From assembly GCF_030064895.1 (NCBI RefSeq), contig NZ_JASJEB010000087.1, positions 1-36,440 on the forward strand: DNA of 36,440 nt. The letters are read 5' to 3'. A program made the position numbers and the translations under genes. The notes below the pieces were generated by a model that saw only the letters and a list, made by a program, of their open reading frames with translations, searched no databases and was not told the DNA's origin. Source of the stretch: Crocosphaera sp. (GTDB taxonomy: Bacteria; Cyanobacteriota; Cyanobacteriia; Cyanobacteriales; Microcystaceae). Positions 16,259 through 24,376 of this stretch are shown one piece after another. The stretch's first letter is position 1, and every line of letters begins with the position of its first letter.

Positions 16259-17260
16259 TTAAGCTTGATTAACATTGTTAACCGTCTCTTTAAGAACATT
16301 AGGAGATGGGGCAAAATGTTCTAAAGTTAATTGTTCTGGATAAGTAGAAAACTCTGGTAATACTTCTTGAATAAACGCTTCTGCTGCCTTAGAACGATAA
16401 CGGTTAGGATTAATAATAACCGACAAAGTTCTTTTTACCTTAACTTCTTCAAGAGAAGCAACATAAATTTCTCCCATTTTCACCTCTTTTTCAATAGCAG
16501 TAATAGAGACAAATGCAGCACCCAAACCAGCTTGTACAGCATTTTTAATCGCTTCAATAGAATTTAATTCCATTTCAATAGTTAAGCGTTTGGTATCAAT
16601 ATTACACCGAGTTAAAACCTTATCAATTACCTTACGAATGGTTGATTGAGCATCCAAACTAATAAAATTAAGACGATATAAATCATCTTTTTGCACCTTT
16701 TCCTCTTGAGCCAAAGGATGATCAATTGGTAAAATTAAAGCCAGTTCATCCTCAGCATAGGGAATAATTTTTAAAGTATCTTGTAACTCCCCAGGAACTT
16801 CTCCCCCAATAATAGCCAGATCAACCTGTCCATTGGCAACTCCCCAAGAAGTGCGTCGGGTAGAATGAACCTGTAACTGTACCGCTACATCCGGATATTT
16901 TTGGCGAAATAAACCAATCATGCGAGGCAACAAATAGGTTCCCGTTGTTTGGGACGCACCAACAATTAATGTTCCCCCTTGAAGATTTTGTAAATCTTCG
17001 ATCGCACGACAGGTTTCTTGACAGAGGGTAATAATTTTTTCCCCGTAGGATAATAATAAATGACCCGCTTCCGTTAACTGTGCTTTACGTCCACCGCGAT
17101 CGAATAAAGGTACATTTAACTGTTTTTCTAAATTTTGAACTTGCAGACTAACAGCAGGTTGAGACACATATAATGTATCTGCGGCCCGTTTAAAACTTCC
17201 CTCAGTAGCGATCGCTTTGAGGATGCGCAATTGGTCTAAAGTGAAAGGAATATCTGACAT
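16259..17260 (-). CDS. rbcR: RbcR/Ycf30-type LysR transcriptional regulator
   Basis: A 333-aa LysR-family regulator of the RuBisCO-linked CbbR/RbcR/Ycf30 group. The N-terminal winged helix-turn-helix reads [20 protein letters not shown] and [17 protein letters not shown]. The effector domain starts near residue 95 with [20 protein letters not shown], which is strongly conserved in the RbcR group. In cyanobacteria and red-lineage plastids such proteins activate RuBisCO and carbon-metabolism genes in response to metabolites, which would bind the cleft between the two effector subdomains. The start [12 protein letters not shown] is typical. An 8-bp inverted repeat lies upstream at 17286-17347 and could be an autoregulatory site. 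NdhR/CcmR-type carbon regulators are close relatives, but the [20 protein letters not shown] start favours RbcR. Confidence 0.85.
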   Translation of the reverse strand: MSDIPFTLDQLRILKAIATEGSFKRAADTLYVSQPAVSLQVQNLEKQLNVPLFDRGGRKAQLTEAGHLLLSYGEKIITLCQETCRAIEDLQNLQGGTLIVGASQTTGTYLLPRMIGLFRQKYPDVAVQLQVHSTRRTSWGVANGQVDLAIIGGEVPGELQDTLKIIPYAEDELALILPIDHPLAQEEKVQKDDLYRLNFISLDAQSTIRKVIDKVLTRCNIDTKRLTIEMELNSIEAIKNAVQAGLGAAFVSITAIEKEVKMGEIYVASLEEVKVKRTLSVIINPNRYRSKAAEAFIQEVLPEFSTYPEQLTLEHFAPSPNVLKETVNNVNQA

Positions 17261-17285
17261 AAGTTTGTCATTAGGGATTTTATCG

Positions 17286-17347
17286 GTTATCGTTCATTAG
17301 TTACCACTGATCCGTTTTTTAGTTATGGTTTACTGCTTTACGATAAC
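17286..17347. promoter_or_regulatory. Inverted repeat upstream of rbcR
   Basis: GTTATCGT (17286-17293) and ACGATAAC (17340-17347) form a perfect 8-bp inverted repeat separated by 46 bp, between the rbcR start and the end of the next minus-strand gene. LysR regulators commonly bind dyads in their own promoters. This is a candidate only; the wide spacing is unusual for one dimer site. Confidence 0.35.
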
Positions 17348-17393
17348 TCTTACTTATCATGACAGTAACACAACAGGGGAATAAATTTACAAG

Positions 17394-20024
17394 TTAAGAT
17401 AAATTGTTTTCTCTAAGGGGATTTTCTGCTGCCAATAAAGCTTCTGCTTTGTCAATAGAAAGGGGACGAGAAAATAAATAACCTTGGCCATATTCACAAC
17501 TGAGAGACTCTAAAATGCTCATTTGCCCTTCTGTTTCAATACCTTCAGCAATGACATCCAGATCCAAATTATGACCTAAAGAAATAATAGTCCGCACAAT
17601 TGAAATGTATTTCTGACTGTCTTCTCCCTCTTCCATACCTGCAACAAAAGATTTATCGACTTTGAGGGTATCCACAGGAAAACGATGTAAATAATTCAAA
17701 GAGGAGTAACCTGTACCAAAATCGTCAATACTTAACCTTAAACCCAACTCTTTTAAACGATTAAGCATATAAATTGCCTCTTCCACATTATTCATTATCA
17801 TACTTTCGGTGATTTCTAATTTTAAGTGATCGCCTTCAACCCCTGCTGCATCGAGAATGCGTTTAATTTGTTTGACCAGGTTGGGTTCAGAAAATTGACG
17901 ACCGGATAAATTAACACTCATAATTAGAGCAGGATAGCGAGGAAAGCGTTCCTGCCAATGGCGAACTTGACGACACGCTTCTGTCAAGATCCATTCTCCC
18001 AAAGGAACAATTAACCCGGTTTCCTCGGCCACTGGAATAAAATCCCCTGGAGAGACAAACCCTCGAGTTTGAGAATTCCAACGTACCAACGCCTCAAAAC
18101 CAGAAATTTTCCCCGTTTTTAAAGAAAATATTGGTTGATAATATAACTGAAATTCTTGTTCTTCTAATCCCACCCGTAAATCCTTTTCTAAATGCCAACG
18201 TTGTACCGCTTGGGTATCCATCCCAGGTTCAAAGATTTGGGGACGACTAGAATTAATTTCTTTGGCCTTGTGCATGGAAATATCAGCGTAACGCAGTAAT
18301 TCGGGGCCATGAAAATTGCTACCTGTCTTTTCAAAAGAGATACCTATGGTTACAGTGAGATAAATTTCTTGTCCTTGCCAAAATAGGGGTTGACTTAACA
18401 CCTGTTGTAATTTTTCGGCAAAGTGGACTACTTCTTGCTTATCCGTGACTGGTTTTAACGAGATGGCAAACTCATCTCCTCCAACCCGTCCTAAATGATT
18501 GTCAGAATTAAGCTGTTCTTGAAGACGTTGGGAGGTGGCAATCAGTAAATAATCTCCTGCTTGATGGCCTAAACCATCGTTAATGGTTTTAAAGCGATTG
18601 AGATCAATAAATAAAACCGCTACTAACTCCGATGAGTCTGAATTGTTTTTCTGATTAAGTTGTTGTAATTTTTTCTCTAAGTTCCTTCTATTGGCTAACC
18701 CTGTCAGGGGATCATGATAGGATTGATAAACCGTTTTATAGGCTAAAACATAGGTTCCCGAGATCAAAAAACTTAGTAAAGGTGGGACAAAAGGAATCCA
18801 ACCGAACTGGGTGAATAGAAAGAAACATAAGAACCATAATCCGGCCACCGAAAGAATTACATTACACCCTAATATCCAGAGACGTTGCGATCGCCAGACC
18901 ACCACTCCTCCCAATATAGACCATAATCCAATCCACATCCATTCTACGGACTCGGACCAAAACCAAAAAGGTTTTTCTGTTTGCAAAATTGTTCCTAAAA
19001 CTTGACTGATAATTTGTCCATGAATTTCTACCCCTGACATTTCAAAGTTTGTGGTTGCTGTGGCACTATAAGGGGTGGGAAAGACATCTTTTTCAGTGGG
19101 AGTTGTTACCCCAATTAAAACTATTTTATCTTCTACTAAATCTCGAGTGAAATTACCATTAAGAACGTCGGTTAAAGAAATAATTTTAGCGATTTTTTGG
19201 GAACGATAGTTAATTAATATTTGCCAACCGAATGCTTCTGAGCCTCGTAACATATATCCCCCAGAATTTTGTTGCAAACGAGGTATTTTTTGAGAATTTA
19301 TTTCCAGGGCATCAGGGGTTACTTGAAAATCTGTATCTTGTTCTTTTTGCAAATATTTTAAGATAGTTTTTAAGGCAAAAGAATATTTTTTCAGTTTTCC
19401 CGAAGGAGACTCAACATACAAAAAACTGCGACGCACCACATTATCATGATCGATAGGTAAATCACTAAAACCTACTCTATCTTTAGGGAGGTTATTGGGA
19501 GGAGGAACCCCAGGACTATCTTTTGAAGGTAGTTCTTCAACAACAATAATATTATCTTTTGAGAGAGCTTTTTTTAACTTTTCAGTCCCAGGATAACGAG
19601 GAATATCTCTATATATATCAAGGCCAATTACTCTAGGATTATAATCTTGTAATTTATTTAAAACTTGAGCCATTACTTCATCAGACAAAGGCCATTGTTT
19701 TTGTTGTTTAATATCAGCTTCATCCACACCAACAATTAACAAACTTGGGTCGGCATTTTGAGAAGAATTAAGTCTTACTTTATGATCATAAGCAACTAAC
19801 TCAAGAAATTGTAAATTACCGTTTTGTCTAAGGGAAACAATTCCTCCAGTCACCACCAGACTAGAAAGAATAATAGAAGGTAAAGACAATAACCAAAGTT
19901 TTTGCCATTTTCTAGAAGGATTATTACTAAAATTAATAGTAGTTTTCTTAGTTTCTTGAGAATATGACTCGTTATTATGACTAACGAGAAAAGAACGAAT
20001 TACTTGATATAAATTAGTTAACAC
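17394..20024 (-). CDS. CHASE2-GGDEF-EAL cyclic-di-GMP signalling protein
   Basis: An 876-aa membrane sensor predicted to make and/or break down cyclic-di-GMP. A first transmembrane segment (about 43-63, LWLLSLPSIILSSLVVTGGI) leads into an extracytoplasmic CHASE2 domain (about 70-350; LVAYDHKVRLNS and RVIGLDIYRDIPR are typical). Three further membrane segments occupy about 360-430. The GGDEF domain follows (DPLTGLANRRNLE; intact GGDEF at 515-519), then the EAL domain (EAL at 644-646, with IDDFGTGYSSLNYL and KVDKSFV). Both catalytic signatures look intact, so either or both activities are possible. No I-site RxxD is obvious five residues before GGDEF. The start is a GTG at 20024 without a clear ribosome site; no in-frame ATG is nearby. 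It diverges from the DUF928 gene, a frequent CHASE2 neighbour in cyanobacteria. Confidence 0.93.
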   Translation of the reverse strand: MLTNLYQVIRSFLVSHNNESYSQETKKTTINFSNNPSRKWQKLWLLSLPSIILSSLVVTGGIVSLRQNGNLQFLELVAYDHKVRLNSSQNADPSLLIVGVDEADIKQQKQWPLSDEVMAQVLNKLQDYNPRVIGLDIYRDIPRYPGTEKLKKALSKDNIIVVEELPSKDSPGVPPPNNLPKDRVGFSDLPIDHDNVVRRSFLYVESPSGKLKKYSFALKTILKYLQKEQDTDFQVTPDALEINSQKIPRLQQNSGGYMLRGSEAFGWQILINYRSQKIAKIISLTDVLNGNFTRDLVEDKIVLIGVTTPTEKDVFPTPYSATATTNFEMSGVEIHGQIISQVLGTILQTEKPFWFWSESVEWMWIGLWSILGGVVVWRSQRLWILGCNVILSVAGLWFLCFFLFTQFGWIPFVPPLLSFLISGTYVLAYKTVYQSYHDPLTGLANRRNLEKKLQQLNQKNNSDSSELVAVLFIDLNRFKTINDGLGHQAGDYLLIATSQRLQEQLNSDNHLGRVGGDEFAISLKPVTDKQEVVHFAEKLQQVLSQPLFWQGQEIYLTVTIGISFEKTGSNFHGPELLRYADISMHKAKEINSSRPQIFEPGMDTQAVQRWHLEKDLRVGLEEQEFQLYYQPIFSLKTGKISGFEALVRWNSQTRGFVSPGDFIPVAEETGLIVPLGEWILTEACRQVRHWQERFPRYPALIMSVNLSGRQFSEPNLVKQIKRILDAAGVEGDHLKLEITESMIMNNVEEAIYMLNRLKELGLRLSIDDFGTGYSSLNYLHRFPVDTLKVDKSFVAGMEEGEDSQKYISIVRTIISLGHNLDLDVIAEGIETEGQMSILESLSCEYGQGYLFSRPLSIDKAEALLAAENPLRENNLS

Positions 20025-20122
20025 TATAGTTTGGATGAATAACTAAACAAAAAAATCAGACAGGGCTGCTTAACAAGACTTTCCTGTTATGATGAGATAA
20101 TAAGCTTAATAGAAAAAGTTGG

Positions 20123-20138
20123 TGTGATCATGATCACA
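20123..20138. promoter_or_regulatory. Perfect CRP-type binding site
   Basis: TGTGATCATGATCACA is a perfect palindrome matching TGTGA-N6-TCACA, the consensus of cAMP receptor proteins, including the cyanobacterial SyCRP1. It lies between the divergent CHASE2-GGDEF-EAL and DUF928 genes. Its centre (20130.5) is about 60 bp upstream of the transcription start predicted from the -35/-10 pair at 20154-20183, the spacing of class I CRP activation. Confidence 0.7.
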
Positions 20139-20153
20139 AATAGGATAAAAAAG

Positions 20154-20183
20154 TGGACACAGAACAAGATTCGAGAGTAGAAT
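20154..20183 (+). promoter_or_regulatory. Predicted sigma-70 promoter for the DUF928 transcript
   Basis: TGGACA (20154-20159) and TAGAAT (20178-20183) are separated by 18 bp and point toward the DUF928 gene. They lie just downstream of the CRP-type palindrome. Transcription would start near 20190. That is very close to the ribosome site of the 31-codon ORF at 20201, so the exact start decides whether that site is included. Confidence 0.5.
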
Positions 20184-20200
20184 AGCTTAGGAGTACGAGT

Positions 20201-20296
20201 ATGTTGAGTCTATTATCTGGATTATTGCTTCTAGTTTTAGATACTCAATATTTAACCCCAATTACTTCAGAAAATTTACATCATTATAGTAATTGA
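20201..20296 (+). CDS. Possible 31-aa hydrophobic leader peptide upstream of the DUF928 gene
   Basis: A short frame reading MLSLLSGLLLLVLDTQYLTP and ending HHYSN, preceded by TTAGGAG (20188-20194), six bases before the ATG. This is a better ribosome site than that of the following DUF928 gene, whose start is 16 bp after this stop. Translational coupling is therefore possible. The N-terminal half is leucine-rich, like a signal or membrane peptide. It could equally be chance in an AT-rich leader; no homologue is recognised. Confidence 0.4.
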   Translation: MLSLLSGLLLLVLDTQYLTPITSENLHHYSN

Positions 20297-20312
20297 CAAC
20301 AACATTGAAACC

Positions 20313-21176
20313 ATGTTTAACCAGAAACCAATTAAACTAACAACAGGAATAATAACTTTATCCTCCCTGATTCTACTGTCTTTTTCCAGTATGGGGGTGG
20401 CTCGAACCGAAACCAGTGGGAGTAATAACAATGAACCCGAAGAGTCCATCGCTGATAGTGTCCCCGATCGCCGTAGGGGTGGGGCGCGTCGGGGCATCAT
20501 AACTGTGGAAAATAGTCAAGACGAAGATAATTATAATCAAGAAATCCTTCAAGTCCCCGAAAGACGGAAACCAGCAGCCCATCGCAATAATAATCAGTGT
20601 AACTTTAAGCCTCAAGAGTTAACTGCCTTGATTCCCCAAAATAATATACCGGGAAAAACCACAGCTACCTCCCCCACTTTATACTTTTCTGTGCCAGCGA
20701 TTACAGCCAACATTGAAATTGAATTTGTTCTACGGGATCATCAAGATAAATTAGTCCAAAAACAAACTTTCTCAGGTAAAGGAAAAGCAGGAATTATGGG
20801 CTTAGAATTGCCCGCAGTTTCTCCTATTTCCTCCACTAATAGCAATAGTAGCTACCATTGGTATTTATCGGTTATTTGTAATCCTGGCGATCGAGCTTAT
20901 GATATTGTTGTGGAAGGATTACTACAACCAGTTCCCCTGGAAACTAATCTGGAAAAACAACTGGCAACAGCTACCCTTGAAGAAAAAATTAAACTCTATC
21001 AAACTCACGATCTCTGGCACGAAGAGTTAGAGACTTTAGCGACAATGAAGCGATCGCAGCCCCAAAATTCTCGCATATCTAAACAACTCGGACAGTTATT
21101 ACAATCGGTTAAACTGGACCCCAGCATCGGCCAACAACCCTTATTAGGAACACAACGCCTAAGTTTAAACCGTTAG
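20313..21176 (+). CDS. DUF928 family secreted protein
   Basis: A 287-aa protein with an N-terminal signal peptide (about residues 9-30, TTGIITLSSLILLSFSSMGV, then ART). A low-complexity charged linker (VPDRRRGGARRG) is followed by the DUF928 domain: LTALIPQNNIPGKTTATSPTLYFSVP, FVLRDHQDKLVQKQTF, YHWYLSVICNPGDRAYDIVVEGLLQPV, and a C-terminal helical part (LYQTHDLWHEELETL). It is probably periplasmic or surface-exposed. Its function is unknown. DUF928 genes recur next to CHASE2-domain genes in cyanobacteria, as here, which suggests a shared extracytoplasmic signal. Its stop overlaps the stop of the convergent glycosyltransferase gene by 2 bp. Confidence 0.87.
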   Translation: MFNQKPIKLTTGIITLSSLILLSFSSMGVARTETSGSNNNEPEESIADSVPDRRRGGARRGIITVENSQDEDNYNQEILQVPERRKPAAHRNNNQCNFKPQELTALIPQNNIPGKTTATSPTLYFSVPAITANIEIEFVLRDHQDKLVQKQTFSGKGKAGIMGLELPAVSPISSTNSNSSYHWYLSVICNPGDRAYDIVVEGLLQPVPLETNLEKQLATATLEEKIKLYQTHDLWHEELETLATMKRSQPQNSRISKQLGQLLQSVKLDPSIGQQPLLGTQRLSLNR

Positions 21177-21892
21177 CGACGATAAAACAGAGATGTGATA
21201 AAAAATTGCGGTAAAACCAACATTCTACGCCAACGCCAAGGTTCTTGATAGAGTCGGTATAGCCATTCTAAGTTATTGTTCCGTAACCAACCCGGGGCGC
21301 GGCTTTTTGTTCCCGACCAAATATCGAAACTACCTCCAACCCCCACCCAAATGGCCTGGGGACACAGATTTCTGTTTTCACGAATCCATACTTCTTGACG
21401 AGGAACCCCTAAACCCACCAAAATTAACCGAGGTTGTTGCGCTTTGAGGGTATTTTTCCAGGTTTCTTGTTCTTCCGATGACAAATAACCATGAGCAGTA
21501 ATAATATTAACTTTAGGTAGTTTAACGCGCCACTGAGTAGCGGCCGCTTCTGTGACCCCAGGTTTACCACCATAAAAAGCAATTAGATTACTTTGACCAT
21601 TGTTGGCCAACGCTTCAATTAAAGACTGGGCCAGTTCTATACCCGGACAACGTTGCTGTTGTTGTCCCCTCATCTTTAAATAGATAACCACACCGGCCCC
21701 ATCAGGGATAACTAAATCTGCTTCTTGAATAATTTGGGCCACCAGAGGATCTTTTTTGGCTAACATGGCCATTTCGGCGTTAATAGTGACGACATGAACC
21801 CCTTGATCTTTTGGGCGAGGTTCTAGTAACCAATTGGTATAGTTATGGGATAAATGAACCGGTAAACCGAGAACGGGAAAGGTTTTAGGCAT
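21173..21892 (-). CDS. WecG/TagA/CpsF family glycosyltransferase
   Basis: A 239-aa GT26-type transferase that moves a sugar (in known members often ManNAc or ManNAcA) from a UDP donor to a lipid-linked acceptor during polysaccharide assembly. Motifs are VVTINAEMAMLAKKDP (near 34-49), ADLVIPDGAGVV (near 58-69), FYGGKPGV, LILVGLGVPRQEVWI and VGVGGSFDIWSGTKSRAPGW, with the conserved C-terminal LEWLYRLYQEPWRWRRM. It is complete and soluble with a basic, membrane-binding C-terminus. Its upstream region is a G-rich tandem repeat, and two large membrane proteins of glycosylation type follow on the same strand further right. The donor sugar cannot be assigned. Confidence 0.93.
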   Translation of the reverse strand: MPKTFPVLGLPVHLSHNYTNWLLEPRPKDQGVHVVTINAEMAMLAKKDPLVAQIIQEADLVIPDGAGVVIYLKMRGQQQQRCPGIELAQSLIEALANNGQSNLIAFYGGKPGVTEAAATQWRVKLPKVNIITAHGYLSSEEQETWKNTLKAQQPRLILVGLGVPRQEVWIRENRNLCPQAIWVGVGGSFDIWSGTKSRAPGWLRNNNLEWLYRLYQEPWRWRRMLVLPQFFITSLFYRR

Positions 21893-21900
21893 GACTTTTT

Positions 21901-21963
21901 TGTGGGGGAGAGGGGGGAGACTGGGTGACGGGGAGAGGGGGGAGTGTGGGAAGTGTGGGGAGA
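21901..21963 (+). repeat. G-rich tandem array, same family as 2797-2976
   Basis: TGTGGGGGAGAGGGGGGAGA-type units, with GTGTGGGAAGTGTGGGGAGA at the right end, are the complement of the CTCCCC array seen at 2797-2976. It lies immediately upstream of the WecG-type gene, starting 9 bp before its ATG, so it replaces the normal ribosome-site and promoter region. The remainder of the 292-bp gap is described in the next entry. Confidence 0.85.
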
Positions 21964-22046
21964 ATGAGGCAATACATAATGTTTTCTCTTCTTATCCTTC
22001 AGCTTCTTCCCTATCTCTATCTCAACAGATAATTTCCAAAACCTAC

Positions 22047-22157
22047 CTAGTGCCGCTACGCGAAAGTCAAAAGGCAAAAGGCAAAAGGCAAAAGTATCGA
22101 TTGGTAAGGGTTTGAGGCTTTTGCGACTGGTGGGTTATTTCCACCACGCTGCACTAG
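22047..22157. repeat. Nested palindromic element with AAAAGGC tandem
   Basis: The outer ends CTAGTGC (22047-22053) and GCACTAG (22151-22157) are inverted. Inside are four AAAAGGC units (22069-22094), an inverted pair GCAAAAG (22088-22094) and CTTTTGC (22118-22124), and a hairpin GGTGG/CCACC (22129-22133 with 22141-22145). This looks like a small non-autonomous repeat. No open frame is present. Confidence 0.6.
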
Positions 22158-22184
22158 TATTGAGTGGAAAGTTTTCTAGGTATA

Positions 22185-24362
22185 TTACCTTCTCACTACT
22201 GCCTCCTGCTTCCTGTCTACTGCCTCCTGGTTGCTGCCTCCTTTATCCTTAAAACGGGGAAACTTAGGGAAAATAATCAGAGCAATTAACCCTAACCAAG
22301 CTAAGCTACTAATCCAGTTAGCCCAGGCTAAACCATGAAAGGTTGTCCGAATAGTATAAGTTCCCGGTTCGAGGTATAACCCGGTTAAATTATAGTCGTG
22401 ATGATGAACGGCAAAAGGCCTCTCAGAAGGTTGTCCATCCACCCAAACTTTTAACATATCGGGATAATACAACACTGGTAACTGGACAATTTTAGCGTCT
22501 TCTGAAACAGTAATTTCACAAACCGTACTTACTCCTTGTTGCTGACATTTCTCCTCGGTTTCGGTGACGGGAATGAGGGTATTTTTGGGTAACATCCCGT
22601 CAAAGAACAGTTGTTTGACGCGAATATTTAAGGGTTGTCCGTCACGGGTTGCTCCTTTGACCACAAATTTTAGGCCAAAATCATTCTTAGAGTCTGGAAG
22701 GGGTGGGAAGGGAACCTCACCTTTCAATTCACGGGAAACCAGGGGAAATGAACCCACAACCTTACCATCAATTTGCACTTCTAAGGTAGCGGTATCGGCA
22801 ATATTGTCTAAGGGAACCTCTCCCTCGATGAAAAGGACTGGTTTTTCTTCTTTTTCCCATGCCGGATAATATAATTCCGCTTCTAGGATTAAGGGATGAT
22901 TGACAAAGGTATTCCAAGTGCTGTACCCAGGAATCCAGTCAGGATGTAAAAGGGGTAATGGTGCTTTACCGTAGAGGGTTCTGATAGGGGTACGATAAAG
23001 ATAGTCTAAGGCCCCAGAATAGCGGAATAATGGTTCTTGTTTTAATTTATCAACTGTTAAGTTTCCTTTGGGTGCCGGAAGCCAAGGACTACTGGCTAAG
23101 ACAATAGCTAGGATACCAATAATTAAATGACGGCGATCGAGTCTTCGGCGAAAGATTAACACCGTTGCGTAGGCGGTTAATAAGGCTCCAGCCCACATTA
23201 CATGGGTGAGGAAACGGAAGGTAAACTGAGTTACCCACAGTTTACGGGGTAAAATATTCCAAATGTTGATCGGACTCCAGGTTAAAAATAAGGCAACTCC
23301 AAATACCCATAGTAAACCTAACATATAGGGACGAGTTTTCTGTAATTTGGGGGGTAAGGAGGGAGAAAAATAATAATAGTACATAGATACGCCCCAACCT
23401 GCCAGTAAAATCCATCCTACCGCCGGATGTAAGCCATAAGTGGTGGCTAAACCGCTTGGTGAGGGTTCAGCGGGTAGGGAAGTGGGAGATAGTAAGTTGG
23501 CAAGGGGTGTATAAAAGTTAGTACTAAAAGGGTTGATAACGTTGATTTGTTTACGAATGGAAAGGTAAGGAGAAATAAAGACAACTGGCGCTAAGAAATA
23601 AAAGCCCAGTAACCACCCTAAACCATAGCCTTGAAGAGGAGGTAATAAACGGGAAAAAGTGAAATCTTTTTTTCTGGTTTGAATAACAACAATTAAGGCT
23701 AAAATACCTATGAATAAGCTGCCGTAAACAAAGGTAATAATATGAGTTACCGCTAAACAAAACCAACTAATGGCACTGAGTATTAGATAACGTTTTTTTC
23801 CGGTTAGGTAAGATTGAATAACATAATATAAGGCCATTGGGAAAATTCCTTGAGCAATGGCTTCTGTAAAGGCTCCTCTTGCATGAATATTATTCAAAAA
23901 ATAAGGGGCAGACATATAAGCAATTCCGCCCAAAATTGCAGCAATACGGGATTGTGTTAGTTGAAAACCTAAGCGATAAATATAAAATGCACCGAGAATT
24001 AAAGCTAGTATGATTACTAATTTATAGGCTTCGTAGGGATTATCGGGTGTGACTAATGTATAAAAAAGACCTCCGATAAAATATGGAAGTTGACTATAAA
24101 ATTGAAAGCCTGGGTAACGCCAACCATTGTCTTCAAGAGGAGCAACTCTTAAAGGAAATTGTCCTTCTAAAATAGCAGTTCTTGCTTGGGCAATATAACC
24201 AACATGGGATGGGGTATCATTAATAGAAAAAATGATGTTTGATGAGGCCATTGGTGCCATTAATGACAAGGAAACAACGCCATATAAGACTAGGATTCCT
24301 AGTGCAATTCGATGCTTATATAGCCATTGATGGATAGATTTTATAATGTCTTTTGGAGTCAT
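22185..24362 (-). CDS. Multi-pass membrane protein, GT-C-like (6-pyruvoyl-tetrahydropterin-synthase-related type)
   Basis: A 725-aa integral membrane protein with about 10-12 hydrophobic helices in the first ~450 residues, then a large extracytoplasmic beta-rich domain (about 480-690) and a last helix (LAWANWISSLAWLGLIALIIF). The early loop SINDTPSHVGYIAQARTAIL, with an acidic residue after the first helix, and GWRYPGFQFYSQLP resemble bacterial GT-C glycosyltransferases and the proteins annotated as 6-pyruvoyl-tetrahydropterin synthase-related membrane proteins; that name is historical and implies no pterin activity. It probably transfers sugars from a lipid carrier. It follows the next membrane transferase by 14 bp, so they form an operon. 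The last ~15 residues (QEAVDRKQEAVVRR) come from a CTGCCTCC-type DNA repeat. Confidence 0.75.
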   Translation of the reverse strand: MTPKDIIKSIHQWLYKHRIALGILVLYGVVSLSLMAPMASSNIIFSINDTPSHVGYIAQARTAILEGQFPLRVAPLEDNGWRYPGFQFYSQLPYFIGGLFYTLVTPDNPYEAYKLVIILALILGAFYIYRLGFQLTQSRIAAILGGIAYMSAPYFLNNIHARGAFTEAIAQGIFPMALYYVIQSYLTGKKRYLILSAISWFCLAVTHIITFVYGSLFIGILALIVVIQTRKKDFTFSRLLPPLQGYGLGWLLGFYFLAPVVFISPYLSIRKQINVINPFSTNFYTPLANLLSPTSLPAEPSPSGLATTYGLHPAVGWILLAGWGVSMYYYYFSPSLPPKLQKTRPYMLGLLWVFGVALFLTWSPINIWNILPRKLWVTQFTFRFLTHVMWAGALLTAYATVLIFRRRLDRRHLIIGILAIVLASSPWLPAPKGNLTVDKLKQEPLFRYSGALDYLYRTPIRTLYGKAPLPLLHPDWIPGYSTWNTFVNHPLILEAELYYPAWEKEEKPVLFIEGEVPLDNIADTATLEVQIDGKVVGSFPLVSRELKGEVPFPPLPDSKNDFGLKFVVKGATRDGQPLNIRVKQLFFDGMLPKNTLIPVTETEEKCQQQGVSTVCEITVSEDAKIVQLPVLYYPDMLKVWVDGQPSERPFAVHHHDYNLTGLYLEPGTYTIRTTFHGLAWANWISSLAWLGLIALIIFPKFPRFKDKGGSNQEAVDRKQEAVVRR

Positions 24363-24376
24363 ATATTTTAAAAAAT

